Shown here: one piece after another, positions 10,854-20,322 of the stretch
Layout: each line of letters opens with the position of its first letter
How positions within the stretch are numbered: position 1 is the first letter of the stretch
DNA from: Ascoidea rubescens DSM 1968
Lineage: Eukaryota; Ascomycota; Saccharomycetes; Ascoideales; Ascoideaceae
Assembly: GCF_001661345.1 (NCBI RefSeq)
Contig: NW_017962914.1
Coordinates: 88,439-152,438, forward strand
Direction: 5' to 3'
Length of the DNA stretch: 64,000 nucleotides
The notes under the pieces: generated by a model
Databases searched by the model: none
What the model saw: only the letters and a program-made list of their open reading frames with translations
What the model was told of the DNA's origin: nothing
Made by a program: the position numbers and the translations under genes

Positions 10854-11690
10854 TATTCGGTGTGTTTTGTGACACTTTCAATCAATCACTTCTTTTCCCT
10901 GATTACAAAATCTTTCATCAGTAAAATAAAAAATAAAAAATAAAAAAGATATCCATAGCTAAGGATATCGTGCTGCTTGCATTTATATGCAGATATTGTA
11001 TCCAGCTAAATGGGAACAAATTTTTCATAATCATGTTCATTTTCAGTTTTTAATATGTGGTTCATTCTGTTCAACAGTATATTTATTGTCTATTTATTGA
11101 CACATTGAGGGTCTAACTTGTTATATTCAGGTTAACATTTGATAATTGTTAACATTAAATGTAGAACTTTTGAGAACAGGTTTTGTTTTATTGCTTTTCT
11201 GCAACCAGTTACGAGTTAATGAGTTACAGGAAAACCAGCAAAAAAAGTAAACCAAAATAGCTGTTTTTTTAATCAGATTTGATAAAATTTTTATTTTTTC
11301 GTATAATTTATACAGTATATTTATACCAAAAACCTTAAACGAAAAATTGACATTCTAGCAAAAAATCAATTGGGTATTCATCTTTTGGGTCGCTAAACTG
11401 AAAAGAAAATAGAAAATGATACCAAAATGGCCAAATTTATTTTAATAGAATAAAATACCAGTATATTTACATATGGCTTTAATACTAGAGCTTTTGGGTA
11501 TATCTATATCACTTAGTGGTCTTTTTAAGTTAAAATGAACTCTTAAGTTCTTATATGAATATTAAGGATGAGATTTGGGCTATTTTCGTTCGAAAAAAAA
11601 TCTTGTTTATTGAATCAAGAGTTATAAATCACGCCCTGTTTTCCCAAATCAAACAATACTGTCAAACAACCAAAAAATAATATATTCCAA
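10854..11690. other. gene-free AT-rich spacer between SUV3 and the Rho-like gene
   Basis: Divergent promoter space. No frame, RNA gene or notable repeat. The last 100 bp hold A/T runs and no clear TATA box. Confidence 0.5.
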
Positions 11691-12290
11691 ATGTCCAACA
11701 AACTAGTTATGGTTGGTGAAAGTGCATGTGGGAAAACATGTTTGATTCGTCGGTATCTTGAAAATAATTACAATGACAAGGAGGGCACAACAGCAAGTTT
11801 TTACAAAAAGGAACATTCCACCACCATAGATGGTATAACTCACAGTTTCGATTTGTGGGATACTGGTGGTCAAGAAGATTACGATAATTTGAGAAAATTA
11901 TCATATGCAGATGCAAAAGCGTTTTTGGTGTGTTATTCTGTTGATCAGCCCCAAGAACTTGAAAGTGTGCTTCTCAAATGGATGTCTGAAGTCAGGGAGC
12001 ATTGTCCTAAAACTCCCATTGTATTAGTTGCTTGCAAGACAGATCTAAGAAAGAGCGCACAAAGAAGAAGTGAATTGAGAGCAAATGGATATTCAATGGT
12101 AACTACTGCAAAAGGAGATGAATTGGCAAGAAAATTTAAATTGAGAGAGTTTTGTGTAGAGAGGTTTTATGAGACTTCAAGTCTTACTGGCAAAGGTGTT
12201 GATCAACTTTTTGAGGAAACATTTAGAATGATTGTAACAAAAGAGAACACAAAGTTCCGTGAGCGCTATGGGTGCTGTTCGATAATTTGA
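11691..12290 (+). CDS. Divergent Rho-type small GTPase
   Basis: A 199-residue Rho-family GTPase. The P-loop is GESACGKT (residues 9-16), switch II is WDTGGQEDYDNLRKLSY (56-72), G4 is CKTDLR (115-120) and G5 is ETSSLTGKG (161-169). The Rho-specific insert region (about 121-137) is present. It ends in CCSII, a CaaX box likely to be geranylgeranylated, with a second Cys that may be acylated; there is no polybasic tail. Three positions depart from the Rho norm: Ser11 replaces the usual Gly of GDGACGKT, Gly59 replaces Ala of DTAGQ, and the effector loop reads TTASFYKK instead of PTVFENY. The Gln needed for hydrolysis (Gln61) is kept. A decayed copy lies at 15500-15925. It is intact, with ATG in a normal context, so it is probably functional but with its own partners. 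Not clearly orthologous to RHO1-RHO5 or CDC42. Confidence 0.9.
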   Translation: MSNKLVMVGESACGKTCLIRRYLENNYNDKEGTTASFYKKEHSTTIDGITHSFDLWDTGGQEDYDNLRKLSYADAKAFLVCYSVDQPQELESVLLKWMSEVREHCPKTPIVLVACKTDLRKSAQRRSELRANGYSMVTTAKGDELARKFKLREFCVERFYETSSLTGKGVDQLFEETFRMIVTKENTKFRERYGCCSII

Positions 12291-13031
12291 TAAATACTTG
12301 ATTGTTCATTTGTGAGCTTGAAATTGGTCCAGACTGTCGTTGATGATAACATCTTCATCAAAATACTCCATTGGTAGAGGGACTCTATCCACAACAGCGG
12401 TTTTATCCAGATCAGTAAATTTCAATCACGTGTTGATATAGATGTGCTGTTTTGCGCGCGGACCGTCGTGAGTCGTAACCGTAGGGCTTCCTGTATTCCG
12501 ATTCTCAGGAGCGTACACTCTAAGACCGTAACTTGGGACTTTTTATGTAAACTCGAAGAGAACTAGAAATATGCATTGGAAAACTTGATCCCTTTCTTTC
12601 GAAATTGGTCAAATTACAACGCCTTTTATATAATTCTATATCGGTCTAAAGTAATTCATAATGATAAAAATAAAATATTATAATTGTAGTTGTTTTGCTT
12701 CCTCTGCTGTTCTTGCAGCCAATTTTCTGATGTATTGTTTTTCTGGCTGCACGAACTGGCTTCGGAGCCATCTAGGACTATGTTGTAGCCCTAGAGAAGA
12801 GTGGTACAAACGGTACATACATAAGACCTTCCCCATCCAGCGCTTCTGAGTAGAATTTATTATCCAATCAGCAGGAATCTCCCTAGTTTCTAATGCTAAC
12901 ACTGAACATGAAGTGGCCAAATCTGTTTGTATTCTTTTGGCATTACTTCACTATTTGATCTCATAACTGTTGTTTTTTTCTTGAATTGTCTTTAATTTTG
13001 ATACGTTTGCAATATTAATTGACTTAGTCAA
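12291..13031. other. spacer between the Rho-like and LRR genes
   Basis: Both flanking genes run rightward. A GC-richer patch at 12420-12560 contains a CACGTG at about 12427 and GCGCGC. The two short frames at 12661-12920 overlap on opposite strands and resemble nothing. Probably the promoter of the LRR gene. Confidence 0.45.
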
Positions 13032-15194
13032 ATGCAGTGTGCCGAGAATAATAAAAATAATGCCAGTGACGACAATTGCTTACTGTTCAATTTGGAGAAA
13101 GTTGAAAGTCGATTAAAAACAGATTTATATGATTTGCCACTTCATTTATTTGCAAATATCTTATTCTATTTACGGTTCGATAAGCTTTGGTTATTTACAT
13201 TGCATGGTTACAAGTTCATTCAAGAAACTGCTCTCTCAATTTTGTTCAGATCGGTTCATTTTAATTCTTATTTAAAAAGTTGGTTTTTTGAACCAGAAAC
13301 GATTTTACGAGTTGATCCAAAAAACATAGATTTATTTATAAATTATTTTAAAAACTATTTAAAGGATTTGTTTTTGACAGATATTGATATAGCAGGTAGC
13401 TCTGCTGATCTTACAAAACTAATCTTGCACAATGTTCAACTATATTCGATATCGTTACTAATTTATGATCGATACGTCTGGCCCAAAAAAATGAATGAAC
13501 TATTGCAGTTATTAATATCGAAAAACTCGCGTACTCTATCGTTATTTGAGTTTAAATACTACATTTCTTCTCTGTCTAGTACCACAGAAACAATCTTGTT
13601 TAATTTAAATCTGTGTTGTGAGTTGTTCAAGCTCAAAAAACTAAACTTGACATGGAGTAGTGTTGATTCAGCAGAAAATTTGACTAACCTAATATACTTA
13701 AAAAATTTAAACTTATCCCATAACACCATCGAAGACATTGCAGATTTGTCCTCTTTAATAAATTTAAGGAATTTAGACATTTCTACAAACAGCGTTGCTG
13801 AGGCTCAGGGTCTATCAAATTTACTGCAATTGGAAATATTAGATTTGTCTAATAACCAAATTACTTCAATGCATTTTTTATTAAATCTAATAAATTTAAA
13901 AGCTCTAAGTCTATCACATAATAAAATCGATGAAATTAATTATCTATCCGGTTTACTATTTCTATCCTTTTTAGACTTGTCTTATAATCAAATTATAAAA
14001 ATCAAAAACTTATCAAATCTGGTAAACTTAAAACATTTAAATTTGTCTTATAATCAGATTAGCATGACAGAAAGTTTGTCAAAATTGACGGTTTTGAATA
14101 CTTTAGATTTAAAATATAACAACATCACAAGCATAAAGGATTTTTCTGATTTACCCAGCTTAAAAACTTTGAATTTGGAATTGAATCAAATTAATCAAAT
14201 CGAAGACAATTTCGATTTAACCAATTTGAATTACTTGAATTTAAAATATAACAAAATTAGTGAAATCAACAATATATTGTGTTTAGCAAACTTAAAGAAT
14301 TTAACTATAAACAATTGCAATTTCGTCAGCCAAATAGACGCTGTTAGTGGATCGTATCACTTGATGAATCTTGAATTTCTAGATCTTTCCAACAATAAGA
14401 TCAAATGTATCGATTTATCATTGAATTTTAATCAGTTAAAGACATTATTATTAAACAATAATGTAATCAAGGTATTTTATATATCTCCAAATTTGAAAAA
14501 TCTTCAAGTTTTGAATTTAAGTTCCAATAAAATCAAAGAAATAATTATAGATAATAATAGTGATTTTCCATTCATGAAACAATTAACCGTGAATAACAAT
14601 AAAATAAATAAACTATCTAATTTCGATAAATTCAATAACCTTGAACATTTAAATATATCATATAATGAGATCTCTGAAATAACCAGCACCATTGAATTTT
14701 TAATAAAATTAAAGGTTTTAAATTCATCTTCAAACAGGATTCATTCAATCAACGAAAAAGCATTTGACAATCTTAATGATTTAGAGGAACTATATTTGTC
14801 AAATAACTTCTTGACCACTTTTAAAATTAAAAAAAGCATGTTTCAAAAGTTAACTCGTTTTTCATTATCATCAAATAAGGTTATAAATTTAGATTTTGTT
14901 GATAATTGCGAATCCCCCAGAGAATATTTACCCGAAATTAGGTTTTTATTTTTAGATTGTAATCAATTGGAGAATGTGGATTGGTTGCAAAGTATATCTG
15001 GAAATCTAATTCAACTTTTTTTAAATAACAATATACTCAAGAAATTTGGAGAATTCAATAATCTAAAACAATTGGAGGTGCTTTCTCTATCAAATAACTT
15101 ACTAGAAAGTAATGATTTTTTGGAATTCTATCCCTGTTCTTTGCGGCTTCTTTATTCTGATAATCCATTCAACTTGAGAAAAAAATCCAAGTAA
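13032..15194 (+). CDS. F-box-like/SDS22-type leucine-rich-repeat protein (only intact family member)
   Basis: A 720-residue protein. Residues about 34-75 (DLPLHLFANILFYLRFDKLW and the following LFTLHGYKFI) look like an F-box, the Skp1-binding element of SCF ubiquitin ligases. A linker to about residue 200 is shared with the decayed copies. From about 205 to 705 there are some 22 LRRs of the 22-residue SDS22 type, for example LKNLNLSHNTIEDIADLSSL, LEILDLSNNQITSMHFLLNL and LKHLNLSYNQISMTESLSKL. A terminal LRR-cap-like segment ends in NPFNLRKKSK. LRRs of this kind form a curved binding surface. If the F-box is real, this is a substrate receptor whose LRRs choose the target. It has three in-frame CTG codons (13572, 13611, 14019), one at a consensus Leu of an LRR. 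At least four decayed paralogues lie within 15 kb. Family layout is clear; target unknown. Confidence 0.88.
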   Translation: MQCAENNKNNASDDNCLLFNLEKVESRLKTDLYDLPLHLFANILFYLRFDKLWLFTLHGYKFIQETALSILFRSVHFNSYLKSWFFEPETILRVDPKNIDLFINYFKNYLKDLFLTDIDIAGSSADLTKLILHNVQLYSISLLIYDRYVWPKKMNELLQLLISKNSRTLSLFEFKYYISSLSSTTETILFNLNLCCELFKLKKLNLTWSSVDSAENLTNLIYLKNLNLSHNTIEDIADLSSLINLRNLDISTNSVAEAQGLSNLLQLEILDLSNNQITSMHFLLNLINLKALSLSHNKIDEINYLSGLLFLSFLDLSYNQIIKIKNLSNLVNLKHLNLSYNQISMTESLSKLTVLNTLDLKYNNITSIKDFSDLPSLKTLNLELNQINQIEDNFDLTNLNYLNLKYNKISEINNILCLANLKNLTINNCNFVSQIDAVSGSYHLMNLEFLDLSNNKIKCIDLSLNFNQLKTLLLNNNVIKVFYISPNLKNLQVLNLSSNKIKEIIIDNNSDFPFMKQLTVNNNKINKLSNFDKFNNLEHLNISYNEISEITSTIEFLIKLKVLNSSSNRIHSINEKAFDNLNDLEELYLSNNFLTTFKIKKSMFQKLTRFSLSSNKVINLDFVDNCESPREYLPEIRFLFLDCNQLENVDWLQSISGNLIQLFLNNNILKKFGEFNNLKQLEVLSLSNNLLESNDFLEFYPCSLRLLYSDNPFNLRKKSK

Positions 15195-15499
15195 AACTAA
15201 TTTGTAGAAATTTCAACAAAATTTTTAATTATTTAAATCTTTCTGCTTTTAAAACATATAATCTGAAAAAGTTTTCTTTGTTCTCAGGTAAAATTGTTAT
15301 ATTATTTTGCAAAGGATGTAGTTAAATCTTGTATATAAAGTATCTCAAGCATTCAACTTACTATTTCCAAAGATTTCATCCAAAAAATTATTCTTCAATT
15401 TAAAAATATATTGTTAAGAGCCTCGATTTTAAATTGGATGAATATTTTAAATTCAGTAAACTTTTTGAGTAAATATTGTCGTATTGAACATTCAATGGT
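15195..15499. other. short AT-rich spacer
   Basis: 3' flank of the LRR gene; nothing recognisable. Confidence 0.5.
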
Positions 15500-15925
15500 T
15501 ATAAATAAACTATCAAATTGGAGATGGTTTTTAGATAGTTATTCTCGAAAATGAGGATTTTGAACAATAAGCCTGTGTCCTTTTTTGTTACCATCATTCT
15601 AAATTTTCTCTTAAAAAGTTTCTTAACACCTTCACCAGTAAGACTTAAAGTCTCATAAAGCCTGTCTGCTTCAATTTTCTTTACTAAAAGTTTTTTTTTT
15701 CCTGTAGTTGCCATTGAATATTCTTGATTTTCAAATTTATTTTCTTCCTTCGGAAATTTCTTGGATCTTTCTTGCAAGCAACTAATAAAATTAGAGTTCT
15801 AGGACAATACTTAGATAGATTCAATCAAAAATTTGTTTGTTTTCAAAAATTTAACTGAGTTAAATTTATAACATAAAAAAACCAGCTTAATTGATAATCT
15901 CTTTTGTTTGACCCGTCTAACTATT
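15500..15925 (-). pseudogene. decayed copy of the Rho-like GTPase gene
   Basis: On the minus strand the frame at 15777-15560 reads QEYSMATTGKKKLLVKK and then DRLYETLSLTGEGVKKLF and RKFRMMVTKKDTG. These align with NGYSMVTTAKGDELARK, ERFYETSSLTGKGVDQLF and ETFRMIVTKENTKF of the intact GTPase at 11691-12290. Upstream, the bases around 15760-15815 still match the segment for PKTPIVLVACKTDLRK at the DNA level (for example TTATTAGTTGCTTGCAAGA). Weaker DNA similarity continues to about 15920, at the DTGGQ region. The N-terminal part with the P-loop is not recognisable, and stops interrupt the middle. It lies antisense just downstream of the intact LRR gene, so both members of the pair have been duplicated and lost here. 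Confidence 0.8.
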
Positions 15926-17209
15926 TGAATTTATTTTGGAATGAAATTTCGCAGATAAATATATCAAATTTAAAAACCTTGGTGTTTTGTGATTTTTCAA
16001 AGAAATTATGATGATTAGCTAGAGTACTACTCATATTTCAAATTAATGAATTATAGCTATAGTCCATTTGACTAAGGAATTCAATTTGAATTTATTCAAG
16101 AATAGTTGTTTATTCAATTACATGTTTTGTTATTTTTAGCAAAAATCATAATATAATTATTATAAAATGAGAAATTTTATAGAGCATTCTGAATAATATA
16201 GAACGAGGTAGAATACTCTTATTATAAAATCAAGCTAACTTGAATGTAGTATAGTTTTAATTTTTATTGTAACACAACATCAGAATTGTATGTAATACAG
16301 TACTCACATTCAGTGTATGACCATTTTTTGATCTTTTTGAGAAATTAGTGCAAATCCATGTTTTCAGATTGTTTGTCCTTAGATTAATTGCTCTTTAATA
16401 TCAAAACTCCAGACCAATTATTTTGAGAGTTATCATTTGGAAAAACCATACAGTATTTTCGGACGCACACGCATGTATCTGTGCTTGATGTGATGATGAA
16501 TGCAGCATTGTGAACGCATACGCATGCATTTCGACAGTCATAACCCGGGAGCTCCTTTTGCTTCAGAGTTGTCTCTTTGTGTATTCCAATATTGTTGTAT
16601 TGAAAAATAAGAAAACAAAGATACAATCCATTGTTTATTCAAGAGGTCTGTATTTGGAATATGTTCAAGTTGAATTACGAATTGCGAATTGCGAATTAAA
16701 AGAAGTTAAAAACCACCCTTGTCAACTATTGTATCAAAATGACCTACTTTGTCATTTAGCTCTAACAGTGTTTGGCACAAAAAAGTAAACTGCTCACCCA
16801 ACCTGTTGATATTAATAACTTCGGCTACATCAAAATCAAATAAGTTATTAATGAAATCTTATTTGCATTTAGCAAAATAAATATCAGCCAGTACAGGTTG
16901 TTCATCTAAGGTAGGAACCGATTGTGTGGGTCTAGAACAACAATGCGGCGGTGCATAATGGTCCATATCGGTGGCAGTTTAGTCTTTATATCCTATATCT
17001 TGAAGTGGTTTTTCTTTTATATTTATTTGAATTTCATCTCTTAATAAAACAATTTTTAACAAAGAGAGACCAGTGGCCTTTTTCTGTTAATGATTTTCTG
17101 GTGTTGTTTCTGAGGCTATAAGAAACATTGCTATATCCATAATATTTAAGTCAGTTTATATTAAAAGTTCTTAGGATGGCTATAATTGTGAGGATTAATT
17201 TGTTGAATA
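15926..17209. other. gene-free stretch
   Basis: AT-rich, with a GC-richer patch at 16430-16560 that repeats the motif ACGCAYACGCATG twice (about 16462 and 16517). Short opposite-strand frames there overlap one another and resemble nothing. No RNA gene seen. Confidence 0.45.
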
Positions 17210-18240
17210 TAGGTTATACAGGCTATACATCTATTCCAAAGATTATTTTTTTTACTTAATTTTCAATTTTTAAATCATTTGGAAGAGTTATTTTTAAGAG
17301 TAGATTTCAGGTCAATTAAAGATCCAGTTTTTGAAAAAAATTATACTGTTAAAGAAAAAATTAAAGACAATTTCGCTCAAAATTTGGAGTGGTGACCAGC
17401 AACCCAATGATCGAATTCTAAATAACATAATTAAGTTGTTCTTGTTGAACAATACAAGTCTATTAATAAAATTCAATTTCATATATAAAAAGACCAATGC
17501 CATTGTTAATAGTGAGGATGAGGAATATGATGTATTTCAACCTCAGAGTTTGAATATATTTCAAGATGAAAATAATAAAACTATTTCATTGTTTGGTTTA
17601 AAAAAATTGAAAAGTTTAAACTTATCTCATAGTGAAATTGTTAAAACAAAAAATATATTTGAAAATTCAACTTATTTAAGAAGTTTAAAAAACCTAACCA
17701 ATTTGAATTTATCTGATAATAATATTAGATGAATTAAAAATTTATCTGGTTTAATAAATTTGAAATACCTTGATTTATCATTTAATAAAATTACCTTTAT
17801 ATGTTTAGTTCTGAATTTAACTGGAGCCCAGTCATTGGTTTCAAATTGGAATATAGCAAACACTTTTAATTTAAAAAACTTAAAAAATGTCAAAGAATTA
17901 GATTTAAGTTACAATCAGATTGATAAAATTGAGATTTCAAATTGTGTTGATTTTTCTAGCTTGAAATCATTAAATATGTTTTGCAATAAATTTTAGCAAA
18001 TTTTTCAACCTTATAAAATTCGAAATTAAAGAAAAAATATTTTTGAATTTAGCTTCTCTTAGCTTATTGGAAAACAAAATTACCAATTTTGAACTTATGG
18101 ATTATCATGAAAATCGATCAAATATAAATTATTATTTGCCAAAAATTAACCATATTGATTTGAGAGGTAATTAATTAGAAGGTGGTAAATGATTGACTAA
18201 AATATCATCTACTGAACATTGTTTAATTACAAGATAGAAT
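17210..18240 (+). pseudogene. decayed F-box/LRR gene, copy D (plus strand)
   Basis: LRR units can be read at 17596-17731 (LKSLNLSHSEIVKTKNIF, LTNLNLSDNNIR then a stop), at 17760-17993 (MKYLDLSFNKITFICLVL, VKELDLSYNQIDKIEI, LKSLNMFCNKF then a stop), and near 18130-18180 (YLPKINHIDLRGN then a stop). The last corresponds to EYLPEIRFLFLDCNQLE of the intact protein. Upstream, about 17255-17310 reads NHLEELFLRVDFRS, matching NYLKDLFLTDID of the linker. The F-box part is not recognisable. Several stops and frame changes; clearly dead. Confidence 0.75.
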
Positions 18241-18679
18241 ACTCTTAAAGTTCCAAAGAATTAGTGACTTGAAATAAGCAAAAAATTGTAATAAAAGACA
18301 AATAATATAATTGAAAGCATTAATTGAGTTTCTACAATTTTGATGATTTCCAAAATGTACTTAAAGAAAGTATTTCAAAACTTGAAAATGATATTTCATA
18401 GTGTTTTTTGTGTAGCAAAATAAAAACAGGTTGTTCTTCTTTGTTCTGATGCCTGATAATAATTTCAGATTGCTCATTTGTTTGAATGTGGTTGAATCAT
18501 AATGTAAAACTCGAAAAAGCAAGCTGATTGGATGGTGAAGAAACCCCTTCAGAAGCTGATTAATTGGAGATAAAGCAGAAATATGTCTCAACTCTGCATG
18601 ATATGCACATTTGACAGGCTTTGTGGCTAGCATCCGATTTATGTGTTTACAAAACCCGGTTTAAAAATCACAAGCCGAA
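18241..18679. other. gene-free AT-rich stretch
   Basis: No coding or RNA feature seen. Confidence 0.45.
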
Positions 18680-18945
18680 TTGATAATAGCATTGAATAAA
18701 TTAATAAAAAAATTGGAGCGTTCAAAAAAGGAATTAGGTCTACCATGTACAGCCAAAACCAAAACAATTGGTGAAAAAATTAATGAACCTCGCCGATCAA
18801 AATCTCTAAATCTGGGTTATAATCTATTAACGCATTCTGGCATTAAAAGCAGTTTGTTTCCAGAACTAAAAACACTAGAACTGTCATTTAATGAGGTTGG
18901 AACTGAATTTATTGATACAAATTGGAAACAGATGGCTGGGTTTTC
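18680..18945 (+). pseudogene. LRR-like fragment (copy E or unrelated LRR gene)
   Basis: An open stretch with RSKSLNLGYNLLTHSGIKSS and PELKTLELSFNEVGTEF gives two LRR-like units. It has no good start of its own, and after about 18945 the sequence changes to GC-richer non-repeat DNA. The units (LNLGYNLLTHSGI) are less like the neighbouring family and could stem from another LRR protein. Fragment either way. Confidence 0.4.
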
Positions 18946-20085
18946 ACCACTACGCTGGTACTGCAGCTCATGCTGCACACTAATGCGATTGTGCGTGACT
19001 ATGCGCTGGTTCCAAGCCGGTGGTGTTTTTCCGTTGCTTTTTTTCACTTTTTTGGGCTTTGCAATTTTTTTTATAATACGCTGGAGAAGTGGTCGATTTC
19101 CGGCAATTTCTGGCAGCCTTTTGTCAATTTGTGGGAGTCTTTTGGCAAGTTCTAGCAGCTTTTGTAAGCCTGTGGTAGTTCGCTAGCTGCTGATCATTCC
19201 TGTGCCAGTAGAAGCTGCGAGCCTCTCACTGACGAGCCCTGGCAGGTTGGAGCAGATGCCTCAGAGCAGCCAATCCGGTGAGAAGAGAGAATTGCTAAGA
19301 GGAATAGCTGATAAGAGAGAATTGGTGTTCATCAGCAAGCTCTTCCACTGTTCTGCGACTGTCCTCTGGTTCAGACGCAAGAAACACAGCTCCACAGACA
19401 GCTGACGTTGAGCCAATGGCCTCCTCTTCCAGCTGCCCTTTTCCTCGCAGAACTGCTAGCTTTTAAGCCCACAGCTTCTCATTGGCTCAATAGTGGTGTT
19501 ATTTTTAACTTTTCTCCTTTTTGACTTCCCATCTCTTTATGTCCTTTCTTTATGTCCTCTTGTTATGTCCTCTTTTTGACCTAAAGAGCGATTTTTATTT
19601 GCCGGCAAACGAAAAATTTCACGTCTTGAAAAGATTTGCTTCTGGAGATTTGCTGAGAGTTTTCTTTCAATCTACTGCAAACTTGAATTCTAAAACAAAG
19701 AATATCTCACTTTTGTTGTTTTTTGTGAGCTGAATCCACTAAGGAGCTGGGCTTGACTTATTCTCTGTTCAACCTATTCCCCTAGGTCAGTTCTAGATTT
19801 ATACCATCACTTTCCATATCAGCTATCGTCTTCCTTTTTGCTCTTTTTTGTTGGCCTGTTTTTTTGCTTAAAGGCATATTTGCTCTCCATATTAATAAGT
19901 ATTTATTAATAAGTATTAATATCTATTAATATCTGTTGATATCTCTTAATACCTCGTAATATCAGCTAATTTTTTTTGTTGGTTCTTACTGATTTAAACC
20001 AATCCATTTCTATTGCTGCTACTATTTCCCATCTCTCCTATACATCTTTTGGTTCAACTTCATCACATTTCACTTTGTAATTGGA
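18946..20085. other. long upstream region of the ubiquitin-like gene, with a GC-rich island
   Basis: Bases 18940-19470 are GC-rich for this genome and border abruptly on the LRR scrap. Several short frames overlap on both strands there without family resemblance. From about 19890 a degenerate TTAATATCT-type repeat runs for some 70 bp. Likely regulatory DNA. Confidence 0.4.
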
Positions 20086-20093
20086 TATATAAG
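20086..20093 (+). promoter_or_regulatory. TATA box of the ubiquitin-like-domain gene
   Basis: TATATAAG, 237 bp before the ATG at 20323 and followed by a pyrimidine-rich leader. Confidence 0.5.
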
Positions 20094-20190
20094 AAGATAC
20101 TGGAAATATACTAATGATATATTGCTCTTAATATCCTACATTAGATTGTCACAAGCATTAGATTCTTTTTATTATAAGCTCATTTCATAT

Positions 20191-20244
20191 CTCAGTCTCA
20201 ATTTCACCTCATTTTATCTCAGTCTCAATTTCACCTCATTTTAT
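20191..20244. repeat. 27-bp perfect direct duplication in the 5' leader
   Basis: Two adjoining identical 27-bp units (20191-20217 and 20218-20244) beginning CTCAGTCTCAATTTCACC, followed by further shorter ATTTTATCT units up to the start codon. CT-rich leader of the next gene. Confidence 0.9.
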
Positions 20245-20322
20245 CTCACATAAATTGTACCCAATTTTATCTAATTTTATCTCATTGCATCTAATTTTAT
20301 TCAATCTAATTTTGCTTCAACA

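Noticed and set aside
11691-12290. The GTPase as a constitutively active protein because Ser replaces the Ras Gly12 equivalent
   Set aside because: Rab proteins naturally have Ser at this position and hydrolyse GTP, and the catalytic Gln61 is kept. Reported only as unusual for a Rho.
2047-12434. Shared AATCACGTGT motif near 2047 and 12425 as a common promoter element of the LRR genes
   Set aside because: Orientation relative to the genes and distance differ, flanks do not align, and CACGTG occurs elsewhere in the window (about 7982, 26814, 29684, 42900).
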